Positions 26,637 through 35,263 are shown, counted from the first letter of the stretch. The stretch is DNA of 64,000 nt from Nitrospira sp. BO4 (GCA_030144965.1 JAMPUU010000012.1:434001-498000); one strand, 5' to 3'. Numbers and translations are program-made. The notes: generated from the letters alone by a model not told the origin.

Positions 26637-27130
26637 GGGTGCAACCCCTTCACCACACCCTTCGTAATAAAAAGCGCGACCGGAATCCGCTGTGTCATAA
26701 ACGTCGCCGCAACCCATCTGAAATCTTCGATCGCTGTGTGTTCCGTCAAGGTACGGTGTGGAATCTTGACCGTATCGAGCAATTGCGACATCACTTCGCC
26801 CATCACCAGATGCTCCGGAGCGTCCTTCCCCCCTTGGCCCCGCCATGACACAATCAGCACACAGGGTTGTTGATAAATCAGATTAAGGGAAATGAGCGCG
26901 TTCAGGGAGGTGCCGAGCCCTGAGTTCTGCATTAACACAGCCGGGGTTCTCCCCGCCATATATGCGCCCGCAGCCATGCCGACCGCTTCATCCTCCCGGA
27001 CCGCAGGGACATAGAGCCGGCGGGTCATCAACTCCGCGATAATTCCTCCCAGAATCGAATCCGGCACACCGGTGAAAAAATTTACTCCCATGTCCTGCAG
27101 AGCCTGTACGAACACGTCACTCTCGATCAC
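26633..27130 (-). CDS. TPP-dependent decarboxylase, alpha (PYR) subunit; phosphonopyruvate/sulfopyruvate type
   Basis: A 165-aa protein with the pyrimidine-binding half of a ThDP decarboxylase: VNFFTGVPDSILGG, the catalytic-Glu strand PAVREDEAVGMAAGAYMAG, VLMQNSGLGTSLNALISL and VSWRGQGGKDAPEH. The GVPDS, QNSGLG and WRG-x-x-G-KD-x-P-x-H signatures are shared by phosphonopyruvate and sulfopyruvate decarboxylases. The start is GTG at 27130, preceded by GGGGGAG six bases upstream; a longer frame exists but lacks a ribosome binding site. It is the first gene of the minus-strand cluster and would share its stop and start with the beta subunit. Confidence 0.85.
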   Translation of the reverse strand: MIESDVFVQALQDMGVNFFTGVPDSILGGIIAELMTRRLYVPAVREDEAVGMAAGAYMAGRTPAVLMQNSGLGTSLNALISLNLIYQQPCVLIVSWRGQGGKDAPEHLVMGEVMSQLLDTVKIPHRTLTEHTAIEDFRWVAATFMTQRIPVALFITKGVVKGLHP

Positions 27131-27288
27131 TGAGCGCTCCCCCCAGAAGTAACCGGCACACGCCTGCGAAAGCCGGCGCATTATAAAATACGCCTCGGCG
27201 CCTTCTCAAGGACGATCGGTGGTTGTGTTCGCTCCAGCAGCATGCTAGCGTGAGTGCACCCGATGTGCTCTCCGATTCACCAGCGCAC

Positions 27289-27819
27289 ATGAACTGTCCC
27301 CTCCGCCTAGCAACCCGCACGTGGCCGTTGGGTGTGATGCTCACGGCCATGATCGGTGTCGGCACGACATGGGCTGTTCCCATGACCAACGACCCGAAAG
27401 GATTTCAGGATATTCCTTGGGGAGCGTCTTTGTCCTCCCGCCAGGACCTGGAAACAATCCGGACAAGCCCGCATATCGTCGAGTATTTTCCCAAGGCAGC
27501 GCCGGCAGCCTTTGCCGGAACCGAGATGACCAGTATCCTCTATATTTCGGTGGATGACCAATTCGCGCGTGTCACGATTCGGTATCAAGGGAACCACGTC
27601 CATAGGCAGGTGCTGAGCTTCTTGGAAACCCGTTTCGGGCGACTGGAGCGCGTTCCTGGGCAAATGGCACGTGGACTCACCCAACAATACAACTGGCGTG
27701 GCTCGGACACCGAAATCAATTTGACGTATCAAGCCGGTACGGAACGTGGCTACATCTTTATCGATAGTCGCACGCTCGCGCCGCGGTTCAACGACGACAT
27801 TACCGATTCCGCAGAGTAG
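27289..27819 (+). CDS. Exported protein of unknown function, tandem paralogue A
   Basis: A protein of about 176 aa with an N-terminal signal sequence (PLGVMLTAMIGVGTTWAVP). The mature part opens with NDPKGFQDIPWGASLSSRQD, a form common in small periplasmic proteins, and later has RVTIRYQGNHVHRQVLSFLE, GRLERVPGQMARGLTQQYNW and GYIFIDSRTLAP. It is clearly homologous to the next gene across its length. I do not know a function. An upstream in-frame ATG at 27223 would add 22 residues; ATG 27289 gives a clean signal peptide. It is divergent from the decarboxylase operon. Confidence 0.8.
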   Translation: MNCPLRLATRTWPLGVMLTAMIGVGTTWAVPMTNDPKGFQDIPWGASLSSRQDLETIRTSPHIVEYFPKAAPAAFAGTEMTSILYISVDDQFARVTIRYQGNHVHRQVLSFLETRFGRLERVPGQMARGLTQQYNWRGSDTEINLTYQAGTERGYIFIDSRTLAPRFNDDITDSAE

Positions 27820-27823
27820 GTCA

Positions 27824-28351
27824 ATGGACAGGCATCTTTCCGAGCGGGTCATGCCGATCACAGCAATGCTGTTCTGTCTATTGGGATTGGTGCCTACAGC
27901 ATTGGGTGTGCCCATCGTGAACGATCCCAACGGATTCGAAGGCATCTCCTGGGGGACAATCTTGTCCGAGACGGAGCGCTTCGTGAAGGTCGAGGATTCA
28001 GGTCGCGTACAGATTTACGAACGGAGAGAGCAACCTCCCGCGCTTGGCACGACACCGGTCGATTCCATACGGTTTACCACGTTTGAGAAGAAGTTCGGTC
28101 GAGTCACGGTTCGTTACAGCGGTAAAGACACCCATGATGGAATCCTGACCTATCTTCAAGCGACGTATGGGCCGCTCGATCGAACGCCGGGACAGATCGC
28201 CGTCGGGCCGGTCAAGGTCTATGCGTGGCAAGGTCTTCTCACTGAAGTGACGTTGCGATTCGAAAGCGGGATCGATCGCGGGATCATCTTCTTTGAAAGT
28301 CGGACGCTTCCTGAAAAACTGGCCGACGGCACTTCCACCACTGCCTTTTGA
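27824..28351 (+). CDS. Exported protein of unknown function, tandem paralogue B
   Basis: A protein of about 175 aa with a signal peptide (MPITAMLFCLLGLVPTALG). It shares the layout of the preceding gene: VPIVNDPNGFEGISWGTILS, then RVTVRYSGKDTHDGILTYL, GPLDRTPGQIAVGPVKVYAW, and GIIFFESRTLPEK at the end. The ATG at 27824 is 4 nt after the upstream stop and has AGTAGG just before it; a longer frame starting at 27746 overlaps gene A and is rejected. The pair arose by tandem duplication. Function unknown. Confidence 0.82.
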   Translation: MDRHLSERVMPITAMLFCLLGLVPTALGVPIVNDPNGFEGISWGTILSETERFVKVEDSGRVQIYERREQPPALGTTPVDSIRFTTFEKKFGRVTVRYSGKDTHDGILTYLQATYGPLDRTPGQIAVGPVKVYAWQGLLTEVTLRFESGIDRGIIFFESRTLPEKLADGTSTTAF

Positions 28352-28460
28352 CGATCATCTGCTGTTCCAAGCTCGTCCCAGAATCCCCATTCATATGCGC
28401 TGGCGTCTCGACATCCGTCCCGATTATTGAATTGATTAGGAAAATATCCTGAACGCGGCT

Positions 28461-28868
28461 ATGATGACGAGGCCTAAGATGAATAGTCGAAAATCCTACG
28501 TGCCACTGGACAGCCGTTACGCCGAACGCGTCGCTGTCACGTGTCGAGTGCGTTACGTCGGTGAGGTTCCAACACAGCCGCACCAAGGCGAAGGGCTCAC
28601 CAAAAACATATCAGTTTCCGGATGCCATGTTATCAGTGACCGCCCCGTCACGCGCGGGACATTACTGACCCTTATCATTGCCCTGCCCGATGGGTTACCG
28701 CAATTCTCGATCAAATCGGCGCATGTTGTATGGGTCTCAGGTTGCCAGTTTTCCGTCCGATTTATGGACCTGAGTCACGACCACCGAAAACGGCTGCAAG
28801 CGTTCATCTGGAAGAGCATCTCCCACACCACCGTGAGTGATCAACGTACACGATTCCGACTTATGTAG
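28461..28868 (+). CDS. Single-domain PilZ protein
   Basis: A 135-aa protein. PilZ motifs: RYAER supplies RxxxR near residue 19, NISVSGCHVI supplies N-x-S-x-x-G. Strands TLLTLIIALPDGLPQFSIKS and AHVVWVSGCQFSVRFMDL and a C-terminal helix (HDHRKRLQAFIWKSI) follow. Predicted cytoplasmic c-di-GMP binding adaptor; output unknown. Other ATGs (28464, 28479) are possible starts. Confidence 0.85.
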   Translation: MMTRPKMNSRKSYVPLDSRYAERVAVTCRVRYVGEVPTQPHQGEGLTKNISVSGCHVISDRPVTRGTLLTLIIALPDGLPQFSIKSAHVVWVSGCQFSVRFMDLSHDHRKRLQAFIWKSISHTTVSDQRTRFRLM

Positions 28869-29119
28869 TCCCTCCTCCACTGCACCCTGTCGGTTTCCCC
28901 TACTCTATAACCCGTTCAAACGGCACACCGGTTCCAAGCAACTCGTAAACTGTTTCATCGTCACGCTTGTCTTTCGAATTGATACCGACTTGTTGATTGA
29001 CCGTTCATATCTCACCCCACTTCTGGATGGACGGTTACCCCTCCCCTAGGGGGAAGGCAAGGTCGGCGCTCAGCGGTAGCTTTCATCCATAACGAAGTCC
29101 CAACAGGAGGAGAGTGACT

Positions 29120-29503
29120 ATGAGACGGATGAAACACATAAGCGGCTCTCAAGCCCATCAGTCCTATAGCTCGATCGAACGCCGCAGAATGACAAGGACC
29201 AGCGTGTCCTTCGGCCTGATGTATTCTGGAATTAAGGGAGAGGACGTCCTGATCGGTGACGGTACGGTAGTAGATCTGTCTGATAGTGGGTTGGGCATTC
29301 GTGGAGATGTCCGTGTTCAAGTTGGTATGGATCTGACATTGTTCTTGTATCTCGCTGACAGTGAAGATCTCTTGTTCGTCGTGGAAGCGACGGTAGCCTG
29401 GACAAAGGGACACCTGTTTGGTGTCATCCTGAACGAACTCAGCCTTCGCGACGGCAGCCGCCTGCAGTCGTTCCTCCGCTCCCAAGGCGTTGGTCAGGCC
29501 TAG
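29120..29503 (+). CDS. Single-domain PilZ protein
   Basis: A 127-aa protein whose ATG has GGAGG nine bases upstream (a GTG two codons earlier is also possible). The N-terminal tail SYSSIERRRMTRTSV provides RxxxR (RRMTR), and VVDLSDSGLGIRGD provides the canonical D-x-S-x-x-G. LTLFLYLADSEDLLFVVEA, TVAWTKGHLFGVIL and a terminal helix complete the fold. It lies between another PilZ gene and the tetR efflux operon, transcribed alone. Confidence 0.86.
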   Translation: MRRMKHISGSQAHQSYSSIERRRMTRTSVSFGLMYSGIKGEDVLIGDGTVVDLSDSGLGIRGDVRVQVGMDLTLFLYLADSEDLLFVVEATVAWTKGHLFGVILNELSLRDGSRLQSFLRSQGVGQA

Positions 29504-29677
29504 TTGGTTCGCTGCCGGCGATCGTGACTGGGAAATGGAAGCTATGTTTTGACAATGAGATCCCTATAACCTAGGACGAGACAACCACCTGACTATATGT
29601 AGTCGCCGAGCCTTCTATCTCTTCCATGCCGATACGTCATCTGACCTTGTTTTTGATATGACCACATGCTAGCTTCT

Positions 29678-29699
29678 GGTGAGTAACCACTTACTCACC
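29678..29699. promoter_or_regulatory. Perfect palindrome at the tetR start: probable TetR operator
   Basis: GGTGAGTAA (29678-29686), spacer CCAC, TTACTCACC (29691-29699): nine perfectly paired bases per arm. The palindrome ends at the base before the tetR ATG (29700). Dimeric TetR repressors bind such operators, so autorepression of the tetR-MFP-RND operon is likely. It also occupies the place of a ribosome binding site. Confidence 0.7.
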
Positions 29700-30344
29700 A
29701 TGAGCAAAACAAAAAAACCATCTTCGCAACTACATTCACCTTCGCGAACATCAGGTCATGAGCGACAAGCCAGCCTGATCAGTGCCGCGGCCGCCCTCTT
29801 TGCAGCCAATGGGTTTACCGGAACAACCACGAAGGAAATCGCCAAGGCAGCCGGTGTCAGCGAGGCCCTGCTTTTCAAACACTTCCCGACGAAGCACGCG
29901 CTGTACACCGCGATTCTAGCGGAAAAAGCCCAATATTCCGGGCTACGAGAGGCAGTCGAAGAAGCCGCCAAAAGGCAAGATGATGCACGGCTCTTCACGT
30001 TGCTGGCCAGCTATCGAATCAGAAAGGGTGCGGATCCGACATTGCTTCGCCTGCTCCTGTTCAGTGCCTTGGAAGGACATGAACTGTCCGATATGTTTTT
30101 TCAGAAGCAGTATCGCGTCTTTCACGATCTCCTCGCCGGCTATATTCGCCGACGCGTTGACGACGGCGCGTTCCGTCCGGTCGATCCACTGCTTACGGCC
30201 AGAGCGTTTTTCGGGATCATCGTCCACCATCGACTGCTGCACGATATCTTTGGTTTGCCGATGCACCTGACCCACGAAGAAACGGTGGCGGAATATGTGT
30301 CGCTGTTCCTTGGCGGGCTTGTTCGACAATCGCCGAACGCGTAA
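29700..30344 (+). CDS. TetR/AcrR family transcriptional regulator of the RND efflux operon
   Basis: A 214-aa repressor. The N-terminal helix-turn-helix domain is clear: RQASLISAAAALFAANGFTG then TTTKEIAKAAGVSEALLFKH and FPTKHALYTAIL. The C-terminal helical domain includes LLRLLLFSALEGHELSDMFF and FFGIIVHHRLLHDIFGL, and its ligand is unknown. The gene starts directly downstream of the palindrome described separately (ATG 29700; GTG 29679 inside the palindrome is less likely) and ends 15 nt before the MFP gene. It is probably the local regulator of the pump. Confidence 0.9.
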   Translation: MSKTKKPSSQLHSPSRTSGHERQASLISAAAALFAANGFTGTTTKEIAKAAGVSEALLFKHFPTKHALYTAILAEKAQYSGLREAVEEAAKRQDDARLFTLLASYRIRKGADPTLLRLLLFSALEGHELSDMFFQKQYRVFHDLLAGYIRRRVDDGAFRPVDPLLTARAFFGIIVHHRLLHDIFGLPMHLTHEETVAEYVSLFLGGLVRQSPNA

Positions 30345-30359
30345 GCGACCAGCACTGAT

Positions 30360-31562
30360 ATGAGCCAACTATCCCGATATCCATTTGTGATCCTTGGGGT
30401 CATCATCTTTTTCGCCGTCACGGCTCTTGTCGTCTTCCGTCTGAGCACAGGCGCTAAAACCGACACCAACAAGACACGGCTTATCACGGTAGGAGTGATA
30501 TCCCCGCTGAGGCAGGATCTCGATATTCGCCTGGCCTATACGGCGGACATCTCGCCCTATCAAGTCGTCAATGTCTTTTCGCGGGTCGATGGCTACATCG
30601 CGAAACTGCATGTCGATAAGGGTGATTTTGTGAGGGCCAATCAGTTGCTCGTCGAAATCGACCATACGGACTATCAACATGCTGTCGATCAGGCAAAAGC
30701 CAATCTTTCAGCGGCCAAGGCGAAAGTATCACAACAAGACGCCGCGGTGCGCAACGCCAAACTGACCCTCGATCGCATGCAAGCCCTCATCAAAGATCAA
30801 TTTGTTTCGCAGCAGGATCTGGACAACGCGCAGGTCAACTCTGATGCCGCCATCGCCGCACAAGAATCCTTGCACGCGCAGGTCAAACAGATGGAGGTCG
30901 CACTGGCTCAAGCGGAGACTAATCTGACCTACTCCTATATCCGCGCCCCGTTTGCCGGCTATATCGCGGAACGAAATCTGGATACCGGTGCCTATGTCAC
31001 CGGCGCGACCGCAAGTACATCGACCATGTCGCGGGGCATTATGAGCCTGCACGACATCAATACCGTCCGGGTTCTGATCGAAATCGTCGAAAAAGAGATT
31101 CCGCTGGTGAAGATCGGACAAAAGGCTGAGCTTCGTGCTGAAGCATACCCGGACCACGTGTTCCAGGGAACCGTCACGCGTATCGTTCAAGCCTTGAATC
31201 GTGCAACGCGAACGATGACTGTGGAAGTCGATTTACCCAACAAGGATCTCCGGCTAAAAGGCGGCATGTTCGCCCGAGTTGAAGTGATGGTGGGGATCCA
31301 TCATCAGGCGTTGCAGATTCCCATCGACGCCGTCAGTCGGCTGGAGGATACGCAGTACGTCTATGTCGTTCGGGAGGGGAAAGCCCAACGGGTAGATATT
31401 GCAATCGGTGCCCGTAACGGGAACCGCGTAGAAATCACCAAAGGTCTGATCGGTAGTGAAGAGGTCATCGTCTCCGGCAAAGATATAATACACGACGGCA
31501 CACCCGTGCGCACTCAACCCCTTCCTCAGCCATCGGACTTGAATACTGAAGGGAAGAGCTGA
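30360..31562 (+). CDS. RND efflux periplasmic adaptor (membrane fusion protein)
   Basis: A 400-aa adaptor of the AcrA/MexA (HlyD-like) type. An N-terminal membrane anchor (FVILGVIIFFAVTALVVF) has no lipobox. The first lipoyl half (VFSRVDGYIAKLHVDKGDFV) precedes a long coiled-coil hairpin (about residues 100-185, DQAKANLSAAKAKVSQQDAA and onward). The second lipoyl half follows (YIRAPFAGYIAERNLDTGAY), then beta-barrel (RVLIEIVEKEIPLVKIGQKA) and membrane-proximal domains. It links the RND pump to an outer-membrane channel; no TolC-type gene lies in this window. Confidence 0.93.
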   Translation: MSQLSRYPFVILGVIIFFAVTALVVFRLSTGAKTDTNKTRLITVGVISPLRQDLDIRLAYTADISPYQVVNVFSRVDGYIAKLHVDKGDFVRANQLLVEIDHTDYQHAVDQAKANLSAAKAKVSQQDAAVRNAKLTLDRMQALIKDQFVSQQDLDNAQVNSDAAIAAQESLHAQVKQMEVALAQAETNLTYSYIRAPFAGYIAERNLDTGAYVTGATASTSTMSRGIMSLHDINTVRVLIEIVEKEIPLVKIGQKAELRAEAYPDHVFQGTVTRIVQALNRATRTMTVEVDLPNKDLRLKGGMFARVEVMVGIHHQALQIPIDAVSRLEDTQYVYVVREGKAQRVDIAIGARNGNRVEITKGLIGSEEVIVSGKDIIHDGTPVRTQPLPQPSDLNTEGKS

Positions 31563-31645
31563 ACGGGGTCCATCACACGCTTTGCCCTATTTCTTAAGAT
31601 GACCTCCTGATCAGCACTCAGCGATCATTACTCCGTTTCTCCGAT

Positions 31646-34600
31646 ATGTGGCTGACCTTACTCGCATTACGCAATCGCATCGGCATCCTGATGCTATCGC
31701 TCGCGATGGTGGTATTGGGCTTGACGTCCCTCCAGCGATTGCCCGTTGATCTTTTCCCGCAAATCCAGGTCCCGGTCGCCTTCGTAGGGGTCATTTACAA
31801 AGGGGCGCCTCCTCTCGATATTGAACAGAGCGTCGTGTACCCGATCGAAAAAGCGGTCAGCTCAGCCTCCAATGTCGAACACGTCGAGTCATTCAGTAAG
31901 CAGGGTATCGGCGCGGTGCAAATCTGGTTCAATTGGGGAGCAGACATCAACGTCGGACAAATGGAGGTGATGCAGCGCATCACACAGATTCTGAACAGCC
32001 TCCCACCCGGCATTTTGCAGCCCTTTATCGTCAAGTTCGACGTCTCCAATATTCCCGTCTCGATCGTGTCGGTATCGAGCGACGAGTTGGACGAACGCGC
32101 ACTGTACGATTTGGCATACAACACCATCGCTCCACAAATCGAACAGATCGCCAATGTTGCGGCGGCGACCGTCGAGGGGGGGAAGATCCGCCAAATCAAC
32201 ATCAACCTTGATCCGGCGCTGCTCAGCGCGCGCGGGCTTTCGATTCTCGACGTCGTGAATTCCGTCAAAGCCGCCAATCTGATTTTGCCTTCAGGCGATA
32301 TCAAAGCAGGCAACCTGGACTACAACGTCTTCACCAACAATCAGTTTCGGACGGTCGAGCCGATCCAAGACGTCATCGTGAAAGTCAATCCGCTGGGCAA
32401 CCCGGTTCGCGTACGCGATGTGGGGACCGTGACGGACTCGTCCGACATTCAAACGAACATCGTGCATGCCGATGGAGCCAAATCGGTATTTCTTCGAGTG
32501 AACAAGCAACCGATCGCCAATACGGTCGGAGTCGTGGACGCCCTGCGCGCCGCGCTCCCCAAGATGTTCGGCATCCCCGAAGGAGTGAAGCTCGGCATCT
32601 CGTTCGATCAATCCCTCTACATTCGGCAATCCATCGACAATCTCGTTGAACAGGCCCTCCACGGCTCGTTGTTGGCAGCGGCTGTGATTCTCATCTTCCT
32701 GCGCAACCTCACCAGTACCCTGATCGTTTCGGTTGCCATTCCCTTGTCCATGCTCGTGACGTTTATCGTGCTCTATTTCACCGGACAGACGCTCAATGTT
32801 TTCACGCTCGGGGGACTCGCACTGGGCATCGGCCGCCTCGTTGATGATTCCATCGTGGAACTGGAAAATATCCAACGCCATCTCAATGCCAATCCCAATC
32901 GGTGGACCGGTATTCTGGACGCCGCACGGGAGGTGGCGATGCCGATCTTTGCCTCCACCGTCACGACGGTGGTGGTCTTCCTCCCGATGTTTTTCGTCGT
33001 CGGCGTCGCGCGTCTGCTGCTGATTCCATTAACCGTCACGATCGCCATTGCGCTCTTCACGTCTTTTTTGGTGTCCCGCACGGTCACGCCGGCGCTCTGC
33101 TACAAATTTCTCAAGCCCGAGCAAGAGGCCTGGCGGTCGATGCCGACTTGGTTTGTCAACCTGATGGAGTGGAGCCGAAAGCGGTATGAATCCCTCGATA
33201 GGAGTTACGAAGACTCGTTACGGTGGGTACTGGACCATCGCCGAATCTTCATCATCGCGGTCCTGCTGATCTTCGTCGGATCGCTGACTTTGGTTCCCAT
33301 GATCGGAACGGAATTCCTGCCGGTGTCCGATGAGAGCCAATTTCGCATCGTCCTACGCGCTCCCGTCGGCCAACGAGTTGAAAAGACGGAGCAGCAGGTC
33401 TCGGAAGTCGAACGCGTCCTTCGCGCGAACATTCCCGCTACCGAACTGGAGACGATTGTCTCCAGCACGGGGATTTTGTCACAAGGCCGCTCGTCCCTTT
33501 TCAATCCCAATACAGGCCCCCACACCTCTTCGATTCAAGTCTACCTCGCCGACCCGGCGAAGCGGACCAGAAATCAGGTCGAGATCATGAACGATGTGCG
33601 TCCCAAGATCGTCAAACTCTTCCCCGGCGTGTCGATGTATTTCGATCCCGGGGGTCTCGTCAAACGCGTCACCAGCTTCGGCTCGCAAAAGGCCGTGGAC
33701 GTGGAAATTTATGGATATGACTTCGACAAAGCGAGGGACGTCATCGCCCGCGTCAAGGAGATCATGGAGCGGATTCCCGGCCTGGCTGATATCGAACCGA
33801 GCCGGGAAGAAAACTACCCGGAGGTCAACGTCACCGTCGATCGAGAGAAAGCGGCCTTACTCGGCATCAGTGAAGCCAATGTCGCCAACGCCGTGCTCTT
33901 TTCATTGAACGGAAACGGACAGACCGACCCGATCATTTACACGGACCCGCAAAACGGCAACGAGTATTTCATCAGCGCGTGGCTTGCCGAGGAACACAGG
34001 AAGAATCTCACCGATCTGGAGAATATTTTACTCACGACCAAAGTCGGTGAGCCGGTCTTGCTGAAGAACGTAGCGTCGCTCAAGCTGAATGCGGGACCGG
34101 TGAAAGTCGATCGGAAGTATTTCCAGCGCGTGGTCCATATCACGGCGAATCCAATCAATCGACCGCTCGGCGAGATCGCCGATGACCTCGAGTCGTCGTT
34201 CGCTGAGCTTCAGCTGCCGGCCGGGTTCAGCATCAAGCTGGCGGGGCAAATTCAGCAGCAGCGCGAAACCTTCCAAGGGTTGCAGTTTGCGATCGTCCTG
34301 GCGCTCGTGTTGGTCTACATGGTGATGGCCGCACAATTTAAGTCGCTCATCGATCCATTCATCATCATGTTTTCGGTGCCGATGGGCTTTCCCGGTGTCA
34401 TCTTGATCCTCTTCCTGACGAATACGACGTTGTCCACCACATCGATGATGGGCATCATCATGATGTTCGGAATCGTCGTCTCGAACGGCGTCCTGCTGGT
34501 CGATTACACCAACGTGCTCCGCCGTAGAGGCGAACCACTTCACCGTGCGGTCGTGACCGCAGCGCGAACCAGACTGCGCCCGATTCTCATGACTTCACTG

Positions 34601-34831
34601 GCCACGGTCTTCGGCCTCCTTCCCATGGCGATCGGCCTCGGAACCGGCGGCGAAACCAACGCGCCCTTGGCACGGGCGGTCGTCGGAGGCTTGAGCGTCT
34701 CCACGCTCCTCACGCTGTTTCTCGTCCCAACGCTGTACGCGATTTTAGAAGAACGGTTCCCAAGAAGACTTGATTTGCAGACGGGAGATCACTTGCAAGC
34801 TTCGGCCGGCGAGGTTCCTGTCACGGAGTGA
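31646..34831 (+). CDS. RND family efflux transporter permease (AcrB/HAE type)
   Basis: A 1061-aa inner-membrane pump with the two-fold RND layout: TM1 (IGILMLSLAMVVLGL), a large periplasmic loop, TM2-6, TM7, a second loop and TM8-12. The proton-relay Asp pair is intact in GIGRLVDDSIVELENIQ (AcrB Asp407/408 equivalents). At the AcrB Lys940 position the sequence reads GIVVSNGVLLVDYTN, with Ser at about residue 946 and no Lys. Substrates cannot be assigned. Proton-driven export with the upstream adaptor is expected. It follows the adaptor gene by 83 nt and ends 7 nt from the convergent SCP2 gene. Confidence 0.93.
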   Translation: MWLTLLALRNRIGILMLSLAMVVLGLTSLQRLPVDLFPQIQVPVAFVGVIYKGAPPLDIEQSVVYPIEKAVSSASNVEHVESFSKQGIGAVQIWFNWGADINVGQMEVMQRITQILNSLPPGILQPFIVKFDVSNIPVSIVSVSSDELDERALYDLAYNTIAPQIEQIANVAAATVEGGKIRQININLDPALLSARGLSILDVVNSVKAANLILPSGDIKAGNLDYNVFTNNQFRTVEPIQDVIVKVNPLGNPVRVRDVGTVTDSSDIQTNIVHADGAKSVFLRVNKQPIANTVGVVDALRAALPKMFGIPEGVKLGISFDQSLYIRQSIDNLVEQALHGSLLAAAVILIFLRNLTSTLIVSVAIPLSMLVTFIVLYFTGQTLNVFTLGGLALGIGRLVDDSIVELENIQRHLNANPNRWTGILDAAREVAMPIFASTVTTVVVFLPMFFVVGVARLLLIPLTVTIAIALFTSFLVSRTVTPALCYKFLKPEQEAWRSMPTWFVNLMEWSRKRYESLDRSYEDSLRWVLDHRRIFIIAVLLIFVGSLTLVPMIGTEFLPVSDESQFRIVLRAPVGQRVEKTEQQVSEVERVLRANIPATELETIVSSTGILSQGRSSLFNPNTGPHTSSIQVYLADPAKRTRNQVEIMNDVRPKIVKLFPGVSMYFDPGGLVKRVTSFGSQKAVDVEIYGYDFDKARDVIARVKEIMERIPGLADIEPSREENYPEVNVTVDREKAALLGISEANVANAVLFSLNGNGQTDPIIYTDPQNGNEYFISAWLAEEHRKNLTDLENILLTTKVGEPVLLKNVASLKLNAGPVKVDRKYFQRVVHITANPINRPLGEIADDLESSFAELQLPAGFSIKLAGQIQQQRETFQGLQFAIVLALVLVYMVMAAQFKSLIDPFIIMFSVPMGFPGVILILFLTNTTLSTTSMMGIIMMFGIVVSNGVLLVDYTNVLRRRGEPLHRAVVTAARTRLRPILMTSLATVFGLLPMAIGLGTGGETNAPLARAVVGGLSVSTLLTLFLVPTLYAILEERFPRRLDLQTGDHLQASAGEVPVTE

Positions 34832-34837
34832 CGCTCG

Positions 34838-35176
34838 TCAACTCTCAACAGCGTTTGGGAACAAAGATTTCAGCTGCATGGCCAGCCCGATATCCCCTGT
34901 GATCTGCAAACGCCCGGACATCGCCATCGCCATGCCGCTCATCTGTCCATTGAGGATCTTGATGCAATCTTCTCCGGCCATCGACAGGGTCACATGCGGA
35001 TCGGCGTGGGTGCCGTCCTTCACGACACAGGTGCCGTTGTGCACCAGCAGTTGATACTGGCCGCCTTGAGTCCCTTGCAGATCGAACTGGTACACCGCTT
35101 CGACATCTTCCGCTGCATCCTTATCCAATTTTGACGGAAGAGCATCGAGCACTTCTCTGATGGTCTTGGCTTTCAT
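34838..35176 (-). CDS. SCP2 sterol-binding domain protein
   Basis: A 112-aa cytoplasmic protein of the SCP2 lipid-carrier fold. Matching stretches are TIREVLDALPSKLDKDAAED, VYQFDLQGTQGGQYQLLVHN, GTHADPHVTLSMAGEDCIKI, LNGQMSGMAMAMSGRLQITG and DIGLAMQLKSLF. In bacteria such small stand-alone proteins bind acyl or isoprenoid-like ligands; the ligand here is unknown. The ATG at 35176 (MKAKTIREV) is preferred over a longer frame through the upstream hairpin. It lies downstream of an AdoMet-decarboxylase-like gene, separated from it by a strong hairpin. Confidence 0.88.
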   Translation of the reverse strand: MKAKTIREVLDALPSKLDKDAAEDVEAVYQFDLQGTQGGQYQLLVHNGTCVVKDGTHADPHVTLSMAGEDCIKILNGQMSGMAMAMSGRLQITGDIGLAMQLKSLFPNAVES

Positions 35177-35210
35177 GAATAGACGTAGTCCCTCAATAAT
35201 AATGAAAGCT

Positions 35211-35238
35211 TTCGGGGGCGCACTATCGCGCCCCCGAA
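35211..35238 (-). terminator. Strong GC-rich hairpin, likely terminator of the AdoMet decarboxylase-like gene
   Basis: TTCGGGGGCGC (35211-35221), six-base loop, GCGCCCCCGAA (35228-35238): an 11-bp perfect stem. It lies about 25 nt after the stop of the upstream minus-strand gene. The downstream side reads AAAGCTTTCATTATTATT, T-rich but not a pure U run. It could also be a partial terminator that tunes SCP2 expression. Confidence 0.7.
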
Positions 35239-35263
35239 GCAATCTTCATGTGGTTGAAACCCT

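Noticed and set aside
29037..29057. CCCCTAGGGG palindrome resembling a MerR-type operator
   Set aside because: Core of ten bases is perfect, but the outer arms pair poorly and no MerR gene is nearby.
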